Shown: positions 1-10,112 of the stretch, piece after piece
Layout of the letters: the number at the start of each line of letters is the position of its first letter
Numbering within the stretch: position 1 is the stretch's first letter
The notes under the pieces: model-generated
Databases searched by the model: none
The model's input: the letters and a program-made list of their open reading frames with translations, nothing else
What the model was told of the DNA's origin: nothing
Program-made: the position numbers and the translations under genes
Source: Roseateles puraquae
Lineage (GTDB): Bacteria > Pseudomonadota > Gammaproteobacteria > Burkholderiales > Burkholderiaceae_C
Length of the DNA: 64,000 bases
Reading direction: 5' to 3'
NCBI RefSeq assembly: GCF_002205845.1
Contig: NZ_NISI01000009.1
Coordinates: forward strand, 62,001-126,000

Positions 1-1
1 G

Positions 2-193
2 ACTTCCATGGACCTGGGCCTGAGCTGGCAGGCCACGCCGGCGCTGAAGCTCAGCGTGGGTGGCAACAACGTGTTCAACGTGAAGCCCACCCGCCAGAAC
101 CCGGACGAGACCGACAACGGCTTCTACTACGACAGCGTGCAGTTCGGCCTGAACGGCGCGTCCTACTACGCACGGGCCTACTACCGCTTCTGA
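2..193 (+). CDS. TonB-dependent receptor, C-terminal end (partial)
   Basis: Only the last 63 codons are in the window. The frame reads in from the left edge and ends at a TGA at 191-193. The segment 'LKLSVGGNNVFNVKP' is the usual penultimate strand of TonB-dependent receptors, and the protein ends in Tyr-Tyr-Arg-Phe with a terminal aromatic residue, the signature that outer-membrane beta-barrels need for assembly. It would be the barrel end of an outer-membrane importer, substrate unknown. The rest of the gene lies upstream, so neither the plug nor the TonB box can be checked. A second receptor begins at the right edge of the window. Confidence 0.8.
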   Translation, partial: TSMDLGLSWQATPALKLSVGGNNVFNVKPTRQNPDETDNGFYYDSVQFGLNGASYYARAYYRF

Positions 194-217
194 GTCCCTC
201 AAGGACAATCAGGGCGA

Positions 218-820
218 ATGGACCACAGTTTTCTCTCCGCCCTGATCCTGCTGCTGCTGGTGCTCGACCCGCTCGGCAGCCTGCCCATCTTCATTCCCAT
301 CATGCGCGCGGTGCCCAAGGAGCGCCGCACGCGGGTGGCCATCCGCGAGGTGGGCATCGCGTTTTGCGTGCTCTTCGCCTTCATGTTCGTGGGCGAGAGC
401 TTCCTGCGTGTGATGCACCTGTCGGAGCGGTCGCTGGAGGTGGCCGGCGGCGTCATCCTCGTGATCATCGCCATCCGCATGATCTTCGGCAGCTCGGGCG
501 AATCGGCCTACGGGCTGGAGCCGGGCAAGGAGCCGCTGATATTCCCGCTGGCCGTGCCGCTGCTGGCCGGCCCGTCGGCCATGGCGACGGTGCTGCTGCT
601 GGCCTCACGCCAACCGGACCGCATTTATGAATGGATTGGTGCGCTGAGCGCGGCGATGCTGGTGTCGGGCCTGGTGCTGGTGCTGGCCGACCGCATCCGC
701 AAGCTGCTGGGTGATTCGGTGGTGTCGGCCATCGAGAAGCTGATGGGCCTGGTGCTGACGGCCATCGCCGTGGAGATGATCCTGGCGGGCCTGAAGCGCT
801 ACTTCGTCGGCGGCCTCTAG
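218..820 (+). CDS. MarC family integral membrane protein
   Basis: A 200-residue, very hydrophobic protein with about six membrane segments (roughly residues 5-27, 45-62, 70-90, 107-128, 140-158, 170-192). The motif 'FPLAVPLLAGPSAMATVLLL' around residues 108-127 is the conserved second half of the MarC/YchE/YhgN family (inner-membrane proteins once called NAAT transporters). Length matches the family, usually about 200-220. It starts 25 bases after the receptor gene, so the two may be cotranscribed. The real substrate of MarC proteins is not established; the old link to multiple antibiotic resistance has not held up. Confidence 0.85.
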   Translation: MDHSFLSALILLLLVLDPLGSLPIFIPIMRAVPKERRTRVAIREVGIAFCVLFAFMFVGESFLRVMHLSERSLEVAGGVILVIIAIRMIFGSSGESAYGLEPGKEPLIFPLAVPLLAGPSAMATVLLLASRQPDRIYEWIGALSAAMLVSGLVLVLADRIRKLLGDSVVSAIEKLMGLVLTAIAVEMILAGLKRYFVGGL

Positions 821-860
821 GAGCCTGCGCGGCCAGGCCGCCGACCGGCGGCGCAGCGTC

Positions 861-1007
861 TCACTTCTGCTTCTTGGCTTCCTTGCCCTTGGGGATGACG
901 GCGGTCATCGGCGCCACGGGCCGGTCGGCGCCGGCGGACTTGCCCTGGGGCGCGTCCTTCTTGGGCTTTTTCGTCATCTTGTTGCCGCGCTGTTCGGTGT
1001 TGGCCAT
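861..1007 (-). CDS. Small lysine-rich hypothetical protein (48 aa)
   Basis: Short gene on the minus strand, start ATG at 1005-1007, stop at 861-863. Upstream on the coding strand is a strong Shine-Dalgarno GGAGG seven bases or so before the ATG, which is the main support for it being real. The protein begins MANTEQRGNK and is rich in Lys (clusters KKPKKD, KGKEAKKQK) with no hydrophobic segment. Basic, probably disordered small proteins of this kind are found in many Burkholderiales genomes and have no known role. It sits alone between convergent marC and the acetyltransferase gene. Confidence 0.6.
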   Translation of the reverse strand: MANTEQRGNKMTKKPKKDAPQGKSAGADRPVAPMTAVIPKGKEAKKQK

Positions 1008-1045
1008 ACGTCCTCCGTGCAAGTGGATAAGAGAAGAACCCGGGA

Positions 1046-1597
1046 CTATGCCTCAGCAGCGTAGCGCGCCCGGGCAGGGCTTTCCTGCCACTGTGCGGCA
1101 GTGATGTCGTAGCGCTTGCAATCCATGTCGTACCAGCGCCCGGTGCCGCAGTAGCGCATGCCCAAGCGCTCCATGACGGCCGCCGAGGCGGTGTTGGGCG
1201 GCTGGCAGACCGCGCAGATGAGCGCGGGCTGCAGCGTGGCGAACGCCCAGCCCACCATGTGACGGGCGGCTTCGCTGGCGTAGCCCTGACCCCAGGCGTC
1301 GGGGCGCAGGCGCCAGCCGGTCTCCAGGGGCTGGGCTCGGTCGCGGTTCAGGTGCTGGATGCAGCCCATGCCGATGACGTCCCCATCCGAACGCTGCCGG
1401 AACGCCCACCACGAGTAACCGAACTCGGCCCAGCGCGCCTTCACGCGCTCGATCATGGCCTGGGTCTCCTCGCGGGTTTCAGCCTTGCCGGTGATGTAGC
1501 GCATGACGACCGGATCGCTGTTGAGACGGGCCAGGCCGTCGAGGTGGCTGTCATCCAGCGGCTCCAGGTGCAGGCGAGGGGTCAAGAGGGTGGTCAT
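1046..1597 (-). CDS. GNAT family N-acetyltransferase (RimJ/RimL type)
   Basis: A 183-residue protein of the Acetyltransf_3 class. It opens 'LLTPRLHLEPLDDSHLDGL', the typical N-terminus of RimJ/RimL-like acetyltransferases, and carries the acetyl-CoA binding region 'RPDAWGQGYASEAARHMV' (about residues 98-115) and the C-terminal 'NTASAAVMERLGMRY' helix. Such enzymes move an acetyl group from acetyl-CoA to an amine; the substrate cannot be told from sequence. The start ATG at 1595-1597 gives a normal family length. It is transcribed away from aceA, across a 279-base intergenic region. Confidence 0.85.
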   Translation of the reverse strand: MTTLLTPRLHLEPLDDSHLDGLARLNSDPVVMRYITGKAETREETQAMIERVKARWAEFGYSWWAFRQRSDGDVIGMGCIQHLNRDRAQPLETGWRLRPDAWGQGYASEAARHMVGWAFATLQPALICAVCQPPNTASAAVMERLGMRYCGTGRWYDMDCKRYDITAAQWQESPARARYAAEA

Positions 1598-1772
1598 GGC
1601 GACGTCGATCGGGGTAGCAAGGACGGGTGGATTGTTGGCGGCGCGATTCTCACGATTCGAAAGTCACTTTTTACATGGTGAAACCGCGGCATGCTGCGGT
1701 GCCGCAAGATTTCTCATTATGAAGAATACGTTTTTGCGATTTGGAATGCACGCGCTAAGTCATTGAATCGTA

Positions 1773-1792
1773 AAGACAAAGATTTTTGTCTT
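1773..1792. promoter_or_regulatory. Inverted repeat upstream of aceA (candidate operator)
   Basis: Perfect 8-bp arms AAGACAAA / TTTGTCTT around a 4-base spacer, 84 bases before the aceA start, in an AT-rich stretch (1660-1800) that stands out in this GC-rich sequence. A TATAAG hexamer at 1794-1799 directly follows and could be a -10 box, which would put the repeat over the promoter. Isocitrate lyase genes are normally induced by acetate or fatty acids, so a repressor or activator site is expected here; which regulator binds is unknown. The rest of 1598-1876 shows no gene. Confidence 0.4.
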
Positions 1793-1876
1793 CTATAAGA
1801 CTTACGCTTGCCGTGGCGCCGCTGAGGGCCTAGTCTTGAGCCATCGGTTTTCAACGTTCTTGCCAAGGAGCTCTCC

Positions 1877-3175
<1,299 letters not shown>

Positions 3176-3214
3176 TCCGAGCAATCACAGTCAGCGTCAA
3201 CTCCTGACTTTTAC

Positions 3215-3237
3215 GACCCGCTTCGGCGGGTCTTTTT
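3215..3237 (+). terminator. Rho-independent terminator of aceA
   Basis: Stem GACCCGC / GCGGGTC with a TTCG tetraloop, followed by five T residues at 3233-3237. It lies 40 bases after the aceA stop codon. Confidence 0.88.
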
Positions 3238-3291
3238 GTTTCTCGGCTGCGCTGTCATGCAGTCGTCACGTGCGGGTCACAAACTGCGCGC

Positions 3292-4119
3292 ATGAACACA
3301 AGAACGACAACAACAAAGTTCAAGCTCTCTGCGCGTCTGGGAGCGTGGTGGCAACAGCGGCAAGACAGCCGCGCACAGGCCGTGCTGCAGCGCCGATGCC
3401 CGGCGGCGGCGCTGGCGGCGGCACAGATTCCGCCCGAAGTGCATGCCGCCTGGGTGCGACTGGCGCCACAAGAGTTTCCAGGGCTGCGGGTCGACACCGT
3501 CGCCTGGCGGCAATCGGCCGTGGCCCTGGCTCAGTTCTTCGAGGCCTGCCGGCTGCAGCGCGGGCACGGCCCCTGCGCGCTGCCCAGCAGGGCGGCCGAC
3601 TCGGTCTGGCATGTCTGGCTGGCGGTGGATGCGCCCGGCCTGGCCGCCTGGCAGGCGCGCTACTTCGGCCAGACGGTGGCTCATCATGAGGCCGCGGCGC
3701 TCGGGCCTTCGCTGGACGACAGCATCGCGCGAGCCTGGATGGGGGCCTGCCGCAGCGAGGGCCTGAGCCCGCTGGGGCCGCGGCTGCCGGTGGTCTTCGG
3801 GCTCGATGCGCAGCTGGGCTTGCCCAGCGGCTGGGCCTATGGCTTTGGGCGCCAGGGCCTCGTGCATCGGCCGATCGATGCCTGGGGGCGCGCCCATGGC
3901 AGCCCGGTGTTGCACGCGGCTGCCACAGGCGCTGGTTTGGTGGGCCTGGGGCTGCTCACCGAAGCGGAGTTGCAGGCCCTGCGTCGCCAGGCTGGCGCCT
4001 CAGGCAGCAGCTGTGGCGGCTGGATGGCCGATGGCAGCAGCGGTGATGCGTGCAGCGATGGCGGCTCCGGCGATTGCAGTGGGGGCAGCAGTTGCGGTGG
4101 TGGCTGCGGCGGTGACTGA
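3292..4119 (+). CDS. Hypothetical protein with Gly/Ser/Cys-rich tail
   Basis: A 275-residue protein with no signal peptide or membrane segment. The last 40 residues are a low-complexity Gly-Ser-Cys tail ending 'SSCGGGCGGD'. The central part 'ADSVWHVWLAVD' followed by 'YFGQTVAHHE' (about residues 100-135) resembles the Asp-x-x-Trp-His block seen in glycine-rich-domain proteins and at the N-terminus of TIGR04222-type proteins, which also end in Cys-Gly repeats. That likeness is from memory and weak. The clustered cysteines could bind metal or cross-link. It is convergent with the chemoreceptor gene downstream. Function unknown. Confidence 0.65.
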   Translation: MNTRTTTTKFKLSARLGAWWQQRQDSRAQAVLQRRCPAAALAAAQIPPEVHAAWVRLAPQEFPGLRVDTVAWRQSAVALAQFFEACRLQRGHGPCALPSRAADSVWHVWLAVDAPGLAAWQARYFGQTVAHHEAAALGPSLDDSIARAWMGACRSEGLSPLGPRLPVVFGLDAQLGLPSGWAYGFGRQGLVHRPIDAWGRAHGSPVLHAAATGAGLVGLGLLTEAELQALRRQAGASGSSCGGWMADGSSGDACSDGGSGDCSGGSSCGGGCGGD

Positions 4120-4159
4120 GGAGCCACACGCCCGCAGCACTGCCCCGGCCAGCGCCTGA

Positions 4160-5710
4160 CTACCGGCGCGCCACCTGGAAGGTGCCGACGACACCGTTCA
4201 GGGCAATGGCCTGTTCGCGCAGGCTCTCAGCCGCCGCGGTGGACTGCTCCACCAGCGCCGCATTCTGCTGCGTGACCTGATCCAGCTGAGCGATCGCGAT
4301 GTTCACCTGCGCGATGCCGTCCGACTGCTCTGCGGTTGCGGTCGTGATCTCGCCCATGATGTCCTTCACGCGCTGGACTGCGCCCACGAGCTCATCCATC
4401 GTCTTGCCCGCCTCGGCCACCAGGCGCGCGCCGGCTTCCACCCGCTCCACGCTGCTGCCGATCAGGCTCTTGATCTCTTTGGCTGCATCGGCCGAGCGGC
4501 CGGCCAGGGAGCGCACTTCGCCGGCCACCACCGCAAAGCCGCGACCCTGTTCGCCGGCACGGGCGGCTTCCACGGCGGCGTTCAGCGCCAGGATGTTGGT
4601 CTGGAAGGCAATGCCATCGATCACGCCGATGATGTCGGCGATCTTGCGCGAGCTGGTGTTGATCTCGTCCATGGTGTGCACCACCTGGGCCACCACCTCA
4701 CCCCCGCGCTGGGCCACGCTGGCGGCCGACACGGCGAGTTGGTTGGCCTGACCGGCCGCAGCCGCTGAGTGCTGCACGGTGCTGGTCAGCTCTTCCATCG
4801 CGCTGGCGGTTTCTTCCAGGCTGGAGGCTGCCTTCTCGGTGCGCCCACTCAGGTCGTGGTTGCCGCTGGCGATTTCACTGGAGGCCGTGCCGATCGATTC
4901 GGCAGAGTCGCGGATGCTGCCGATCGTCTGTGCCAGCGTCTCGCGCATGCGGCGCAGCGTGGTCTGCAGCTGGCCGATCTCGTCGGCCCGCGCGGCCATG
5001 CCCTGGCCCGACCGCATCAAGTTGCCATCGGCCACGCGTTCGGCCAGCTCGTTCGCAGCCGCCAGCGGCACCGTGATGCTGCGCGTGGTGTGCCATGCGG
5101 CGCCGGCGCCCAGTGCGAGGATCAAGACACCCAGGCTGAGCAGAACGGTACGGCCACTGCTATTGCTGGAATTGATGCCGGCAGCCGTCTCGTCAATCTC
5201 CTTGCGTTGGTGATCCAGGAACTCCTGCATGCGCTCCAGGTACACCTTGGCGCCCGGCGCGAAGACGTCGTTGAAGACCTTGTCGGCCTCCTCGGCCTGG
5301 CCATCCTTCTTGAGCTTGACGATCTGGTCGCGCGAGTCGATGTAGACCTTGCGCGCCTTGCCGACCGCGTCAAACAGCGCCTGTTCCTCGGGGGAGCGGA
5401 TCAGGCCCTTGAGCTTCTCCTGCATTTCTCCGGAGCTCTTGGTGGACTGGGCCTGGTCTTCCTTGAACAACTCCACCAGCGACGCGTCCGAGCTCTTCGC
5501 GATCGCCATTGTCCGGCGCACCCCGGCATTGATGTTGCGGCTCCAGTCTGAAATGAGGCGCTCCTTGGCCAGAGGCTCGGCCATCATCTGCCGGGTGGCC
5601 GCGGCGGTGGCGTCGAGCCGCCAGACCGCCAGCGCAATCACGAACCCCGCCAGCACGAGCACCAACGCGAAGCCCGCCGCAAGTCGTTTCCCGATGGACA
5701 GCTTGATCAT
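4160..5710 (-). CDS. Methyl-accepting chemotaxis protein
   Basis: A 516-residue transmembrane chemoreceptor. Order: cytoplasmic start and first membrane helix (about 9-30), a helical periplasmic sensor of the four-helix-bundle type (about 35-185), second membrane helix (about 190-208), HAMP linker (about 210-263) and the long signalling hairpin. The highly conserved tip '[19 protein letters not shown]' and the following '[18 protein letters not shown]' are intact, so it can contact CheA/CheW. No CheR-tethering pentapeptide is seen at the C-terminus. GGAGAAGAAG precedes the ATG. No other chemotaxis gene is nearby and the ligand is unknown. Confidence 0.93.
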   Translation of the reverse strand: MIKLSIGKRLAAGFALVLVLAGFVIALAVWRLDATAAATRQMMAEPLAKERLISDWSRNINAGVRRTMAIAKSSDASLVELFKEDQAQSTKSSGEMQEKLKGLIRSPEEQALFDAVGKARKVYIDSRDQIVKLKKDGQAEEADKVFNDVFAPGAKVYLERMQEFLDHQRKEIDETAAGINSSNSSGRTVLLSLGVLILALGAGAAWHTTRSITVPLAAANELAERVADGNLMRSGQGMAARADEIGQLQTTLRRMRETLAQTIGSIRDSAESIGTASSEIASGNHDLSGRTEKAASSLEETASAMEELTSTVQHSAAAAGQANQLAVSAASVAQRGGEVVAQVVHTMDEINTSSRKIADIIGVIDGIAFQTNILALNAAVEAARAGEQGRGFAVVAGEVRSLAGRSADAAKEIKSLIGSSVERVEAGARLVAEAGKTMDELVGAVQRVKDIMGEITTATAEQSDGIAQVNIAIAQLDQVTQQNAALVEQSTAAAESLREQAIALNGVVGTFQVARR

Positions 5711-5862
5711 CTTCTTCTCCTGTTCTCAGGGGCGGCACCAAGGCGCCCACGTCAACGCACGATGCTAGTGCGCGGCCCGCGCGGCGGCGGGGTTCAGAGC
5801 GGGACTTCGGTCACGCTCTGCCCGGTTACAAACGATGCGCAATGAGGAGGAGGTCGGCCGCT

Positions 5863-7002
5863 TCAGCGCGCGGCGGCCAGCAGCGCACGGTAGTCGTCGG
5901 CGCTGGCCAGGCGTGGATTGGTCTTGTGGCAGTGGTCCAGCAGGGCGCGTTCGATGATGGCGTCATCGAGCTCAGGGCCGACGCCCATCGCGGCCAGGCC
6001 CGCCGGCAGGCCCAGGCGCGCGTTCATCGCGGCCAGCGCATCGGCGACCGCATCGGCATCACGGCCGGGCAGATCCATTGCCTGGGCGAGTCGCTCGATG
6101 CGCCGCTCGCGACGCACGCTGTCGGCCTCGGCGTTGAAGCGGATGACCGCGGGCAGGAAGACGGCATTCAGGGTGCCGTGGTGAAGCCAGGGGTTCAAGC
6201 CGCCGAGCGCATGGCTCAGCGAGTGCACGGCGCCCAGGCCTTTCTGGAAGGCCATCGCCCCATGCACGCTGGCGCACATCATGTCCATGCGGGCCTCGCG
6301 GTCCTGGCCGTCGCGCGTGGCGCGCTCGATGGCACCCCAACCGCGCCGCAGGCCCTCCAGCGCAATGCCATCGGCGGGCGGGTTGAAGGCCGGCGCGAGG
6401 AAGGTCTCGATGCAATGCGCAATCGCGTCCATGCCCGTGGCAGCGGTCAGGGCCGGCGGCAGTTTGAGCGTCAATGCCGGGTCGCAGATGGCGGCCTTGG
6501 GCAGCAGCTCCCAGTTGTGAAAGCCCAGCTTGCGGCCATCGTCCACGATGATGATGGCGCCGCGCGCCACTTCGCTGCCAGTGCCAGCGGTGGTGGGCAC
6601 CGCGATCAGCGGCAGCACGCGCGACGTGATGTTCACCGCGCCGCCCTCGATGGTGGCCCAGCGCTTGAGCGGGCCCTCATGGGTGGCGGCAATCGCGACG
6701 CCCTTGGCCAGGTCCATGCTGGATCCTCCGCCGATGGCGATCAGGCCGTCGCAGCCCTGCGCCTGGCAAGCCTGCACCGCCAGCCGCACCGCGGCTTCCG
6801 TCGGATTGGCGGGCGTCTGGTCGAAGACCGGCGGCTTCTCGGTGAATGCGGCCAGCGCTTCGTCAAGCACGCCCGCTGCGCGGACCCCGGCATCCGTGAC
6901 GACGAGCGGGCGGCGGATGCCGATGCGCTCACATTCCGCCGGCAGCAGCCGGCTGGCGCCGAAGTCGAGTTCGATGCGGGTCAGGTACAGGATCTGGGCC
7001 AT
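5863..7002 (-). CDS. Iron-containing alcohol dehydrogenase
   Basis: A 379-residue group III alcohol dehydrogenase that oxidises alcohols or reduces aldehydes with NAD(P). Seen: the nucleotide-binding '[15 protein letters not shown]' (about residues 93-107), '[11 protein letters not shown]' (about 137-147), and the metal-ligand regions 'CDPALT', '[10 protein letters not shown]', 'HSLSHALGG' and 'HHGTLNA', which supply one Asp and three His. The start at 7002 (MAQILYL) is chosen because family members begin at this point and a GGAG lies nine bases upstream; a longer in-frame extension is less likely. It is divergent from the esterase gene. Confidence 0.9.
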   Translation of the reverse strand: MAQILYLTRIELDFGASRLLPAECERIGIRRPLVVTDAGVRAAGVLDEALAAFTEKPPVFDQTPANPTEAAVRLAVQACQAQGCDGLIAIGGGSSMDLAKGVAIAATHEGPLKRWATIEGGAVNITSRVLPLIAVPTTAGTGSEVARGAIIIVDDGRKLGFHNWELLPKAAICDPALTLKLPPALTAATGMDAIAHCIETFLAPAFNPPADGIALEGLRRGWGAIERATRDGQDREARMDMMCASVHGAMAFQKGLGAVHSLSHALGGLNPWLHHGTLNAVFLPAVIRFNAEADSVRRERRIERLAQAMDLPGRDADAVADALAAMNARLGLPAGLAAMGVGPELDDAIIERALLDHCHKTNPRLASADDYRALLAAAR

Positions 7003-7108
7003 GGGCAATGCTCCGGCAAGGTCGGTCAGCGTCTCGGGCCATCGTAGTGCGCGAGGGCCGGGCCAGGCGTCGTGCACGTGACGCGCAAGCGCCGACAATC
7101 CGCCCCCG

Positions 7109-8038
7109 ATGACTCCTCCCACCCAGCTCCTGACCCCGCGCATGGCGGGCGTGCTTGAACGCATCCACCGCGCCAAGCGGCCGCCGTTTCACAGCCTCAC
7201 GCCGCGCGAGGCCCGCATCGCCTACCGCATGGGCGCCGAGATCCTGGACTTGCCGCGCGCGCCTCTCCCGCGTGTCGAGGACCTGACCGCCGGCGGGCGT
7301 CCGGCGCGGCTCTACGCACCGAGTACGGAGCGCTTGCCAGTGATGCTCTACCTGCACGGGGGCGGCTTCACCATCGGTGACCTGGAGACCCATGACAGCC
7401 TGTGCCGCCAGCTGGCGCTGCGCAGCGGCGTGGCGGTGCTGGCGCTGGACTACCGCCTGGCGCCCGAGCATCGCTTCCCGGCTGCGGTCGATGATGCGTG
7501 GGCGGCGCTGGGCTGGCTGCATGAGCGGGCCGCCAGCCTGGGGCTCGACGGCAGCCGGCTGGCTGTTGGCGGTGACAGTGCCGGCGGCACGCTGGCCGCC
7601 ACAGCGGCCTTCCATGCGCGGGACCAGGGCCTGCCGTTGGCGCTGCAGCTTCTGATCACGCCCGGCACCGCCAGTGCGCCCAACACGGTGTCGCACCGGT
7701 TCTTTGCCAATGGCTTCTTGTTGGATGCCGCCAGCATTGCCTGGTTCTTCGATCACTACATCGACGCCGGCCAGCGACATGACTGGCGCTTTGCGCCGCT
7801 TGAGGCCGATGATCACAGCGGCCTGGCGCCGGCCTGCGTGGTGCTGGCCGAGTGCGACCCGCTGGTGGACGAAGGCCTCGCCTACGCGGACACCCTCAGG
7901 GCTGCGGGTGTCAACGTGCAGCTGGAGCTGTATCGTGGCGTAACGCACGACTTCATCAAGATGGGCCGTCAGCTGCCCGAAGCCTTGACCGCGCTCAATG
8001 CCTGCGCCGAGGCGCTCAAGAACCATCTGCTGCCATGA
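7109..8038 (+). CDS. Alpha/beta hydrolase, HSL-type esterase
   Basis: A 309-residue hydrolase of the hormone-sensitive-lipase family. The oxyanion-hole motif His-Gly-Gly-Gly ('[16 protein letters not shown]', about residues 78-93), the nucleophile elbow Gly-Asp-Ser-Ala-Gly-Gly (about 153-158), and the late '[10 protein letters not shown]' and '[10 protein letters not shown]' supply the catalytic Ser, Asp and His. It should hydrolyse short-chain esters in the cytoplasm. Its stop codon overlaps the ATG of the thioesterase-GNAT gene by four bases (ATGA), so the two are translationally coupled and may act on related acyl compounds. Confidence 0.9.
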   Translation: MTPPTQLLTPRMAGVLERIHRAKRPPFHSLTPREARIAYRMGAEILDLPRAPLPRVEDLTAGGRPARLYAPSTERLPVMLYLHGGGFTIGDLETHDSLCRQLALRSGVAVLALDYRLAPEHRFPAAVDDAWAALGWLHERAASLGLDGSRLAVGGDSAGGTLAATAAFHARDQGLPLALQLLITPGTASAPNTVSHRFFANGFLLDAASIAWFFDHYIDAGQRHDWRFAPLEADDHSGLAPACVVLAECDPLVDEGLAYADTLRAAGVNVQLELYRGVTHDFIKMGRQLPEALTALNACAEALKNHLLP

Positions 8039-8892
8039 AACGCACCGACTTCCGCCACCTCGAATCCCTGCGCGTGCGCTGGGCCGAGATCGATGCCCAG
8101 GGCATCGTCTTCAACGGGCACTACCTGACCTACCTCGACACCGCCATCAGCGGCTACTGGCGGGCCCTGGCCATGCCATACCACGACACCATGAAGAGCC
8201 TGGGCGGCGACCTCTACGTGCGCCGCGCCACGCTCGACTACCGTGGCTCGGCCCGTTATGACGACCGGCTGGACATCGGCATCCGGGTGCGCGAGTTCGG
8301 CAACAGCTCCATGATGGTGGACGCGGCCGTCTTCCACGGCGAGCAGATGCTGGTGAAGGCCGAGATGATCTATGTCTTCGCCGACCCTGCCACGCAGACG
8401 CCGCTGCGTCTGCCGGATGCGCTGCGGCAGGTCATCCACGACTTCGAAGCCGGCAAACCGGTGGTCGAGGTGGCGCTCGGTTCCTGGGCCGACTTGGGCG
8501 AAGCGGCGACCGCCATTCGCCGCCAGGTCTTCGTCGAGGAGCAGCACATCCCGGCCGACCTGGAGTGGGACAGCGCCGACGCCGCCTGCCTGCACGCGCT
8601 GGCGCGCAACCATTTCGGTGTGCCGTTGGCCACCGGCCGGCTGCTGGAACATGTGCCGGGCGTGGCCAAGATCGGCCGCATGGCGGTGTCGCGCGCGATG
8701 CGCGGCACCCGCATTGGCCGCCAGGTGCTGGATGCGCTGATGGCCGAGGCGCGTCGCCAGGGCTACCGCGAGGTGCTGCTGCACGCGCAGTTGTCGGCCG
8801 AGAACTTCTACCTGCGCGCTGGCTTCCAGCGTCGTGGCGAGCCCTTCGAGGAGGCGGGCATCGGCCACGTGGAGATGGTGCGGGCGCTCTGA
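8035..8892 (+). CDS. Acyl-CoA thioesterase (YbgC-like)-GNAT fusion
   Basis: A 285-residue protein made of two domains that are normally separate. Residues 1-135 are a 4HBT hot-dog thioesterase: 'RWAEIDAQGIVFNGHYL' (about 14-30) matches the YbgC active-site block with its Asp. Residues 140-285 are a GNAT acetyltransferase of the ElaA/YjcF type: 'IRRQVFVEEQHIPADLEWD', the acetyl-CoA loop 'SRAMRGTRIGRQVLDAL' and the terminal 'NFYLRAGFQRRGEPFEE'. Start ATG at 8035 overlaps the esterase stop. One domain cleaves acyl-CoA and the other uses acetyl-CoA; the joint substrate is unknown. Confidence 0.88.
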   Translation: MKRTDFRHLESLRVRWAEIDAQGIVFNGHYLTYLDTAISGYWRALAMPYHDTMKSLGGDLYVRRATLDYRGSARYDDRLDIGIRVREFGNSSMMVDAAVFHGEQMLVKAEMIYVFADPATQTPLRLPDALRQVIHDFEAGKPVVEVALGSWADLGEAATAIRRQVFVEEQHIPADLEWDSADAACLHALARNHFGVPLATGRLLEHVPGVAKIGRMAVSRAMRGTRIGRQVLDALMAEARRQGYREVLLHAQLSAENFYLRAGFQRRGEPFEEAGIGHVEMVRAL

Positions 8893-8922
8893 GCCCCCGC
8901 GGCACGCGCGCCGCCGGGCGGA

Positions 8923-9171
8923 TCAGCCCAGCATCTCGAAGCGTTCCACCCGGCGCTCGGTCGCGATGAAGCCTGCCATCGCTGCCGCCACCTGCGGCTC
9001 ACGGTGCGTCCAGCCCTCAGGGTAGATCTCCATCCAGGTCCAGCGGCCTTCGGCATCGGGCTCCGGGCGCTGCAACAACTCGATCGGGGCCTCGACACGG
9101 GCCTTGCGGAAAGCGGTCAACGCCGGCTCCGCCTGGTCAGCGGCGACGCGGTAGTACACATAGAGCTGCAT
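8923..9171 (-). CDS. DUF4936 family protein
   Basis: An 82-residue protein starting 'MQLYVYYRVAADQ' and containing 'WTWMEIYPEGW', features I associate with the small DUF4936 family of Burkholderiales. The predicted fold is a ferredoxin-like alpha/beta barrel of the kind seen in antibiotic-biosynthesis-monooxygenase domains, but no function is known. The start at 9171 lies 2 bases past the stop of ygfZ, so the two form an operon, an arrangement common in this order. Confidence 0.75.
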   Translation of the reverse strand: MQLYVYYRVAADQAEPALTAFRKARVEAPIELLQRPEPDAEGRWTWMEIYPEGWTHREPQVAAAMAGFIATERRVERFEMLG

Positions 9172-9173
9172 GC

Positions 9174-10067
9174 TCAGTCCTGCGGCGGGATCTCGTAGGG
9201 CAGGGGGCGCAGCCGCAGGGCGGGGCCGCTGGCGCTGCCCAGGTGCAGGCTGCCGCCGTCGAGCGCAGCGAGCTTGATCTCGGCGGTGAGCCGTGTCACG
9301 CCGCCGCGACTGCCCGAGCCGGCCACGACACCTGCCGGCTGCTCGGGGTCGGCGCCGTGGAAGATCTCCTGACCGATGCTGGCTGTGGCGTCGGTCTCGA
9401 ACACCTGCAACCGGCGCTTGAGCGTGCCGCGGTACTGGCTGCGCGCGACGATCTCCTGGCCGGGGTAGCAGCCCTTCTTGAAGTTCACGCCGCCCAGTAC
9501 TTCGAAATTGATCATCTGCGGCACGAAGGCTTCGACGGTGGCAGCGCGCACCCACGCCTGGCCAGCGTCGGCTTCAGCCCAGGCCCAGTCTTCGGCGGAC
9601 ATCGTGGCGGCTGCGGGGGGCACCTCGGCGGCGGCTTGGATGCGCAGTGCGCGACCAGGGCCAGGCAGGCTGACCTGGACCGCGGCGCCGTCGCGCTGCA
9701 GCGTCCACGGCTCGGCGGGAGCGGTGCCTAGCAGGCCATAGACGGCGAACTCGGCGCTGGCGTCACTGAGCTTGCATTTGGCACGCAGCACGAACATCGA
9801 CAGGCGCTTCAGCGTGGCGGCCAGGGTGTCGGCGGGCAGGGCGAGCAGAATCTCGTCGTCGCCGCCGCGCCAGCCCACCATCGTGGCCAGCAGCCGGCCC
9901 TTGGCGGTGCAAAAGCCCGCCAGACGTGCGTGGTCGCGGTCCAGCAGGGCGAAGTCTTGTGTGAGCTGTCCATGCAGGAAGCTGGCGGCATCGGCGCCTT
10001 GTGCGCGGATGACGCCCCAATCGGAGAGTCGCAGTTGAGTGGTCTCGGGCATGGTGGGAATTATCAT
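9174..10067 (-). CDS. ygfZ: Folate-binding protein YgfZ
   Basis: A 297-residue GcvT-like protein that uses tetrahydrofolate to help build or repair iron-sulfur clusters. The defining motif Lys-Gly-Cys-Tyr-x-Gly-Gln-Glu is present ('FKKGCYPGQEIVARSQYRG', about residues 197-215). The start is uncertain: 10067 (MIIPTM) has AGGG six bases upstream, while the internal ATG at 10052 (MPETTQ) is where relatives usually begin and has no clear ribosome site. Divergent from mltG. Confidence 0.9.
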   Translation of the reverse strand: MIIPTMPETTQLRLSDWGVIRAQGADAASFLHGQLTQDFALLDRDHARLAGFCTAKGRLLATMVGWRGGDDEILLALPADTLAATLKRLSMFVLRAKCKLSDASAEFAVYGLLGTAPAEPWTLQRDGAAVQVSLPGPGRALRIQAAAEVPPAAATMSAEDWAWAEADAGQAWVRAATVEAFVPQMINFEVLGGVNFKKGCYPGQEIVARSQYRGTLKRRLQVFETDATASIGQEIFHGADPEQPAGVVAGSGSRGGVTRLTAEIKLAALDGGSLHLGSASGPALRLRPLPYEIPPQD

Positions 10068-10112
10068 CGGCGCCCTTTCTCCGGGCCTGATTCACCAGGC
10101 AAAGCTCAGGGC

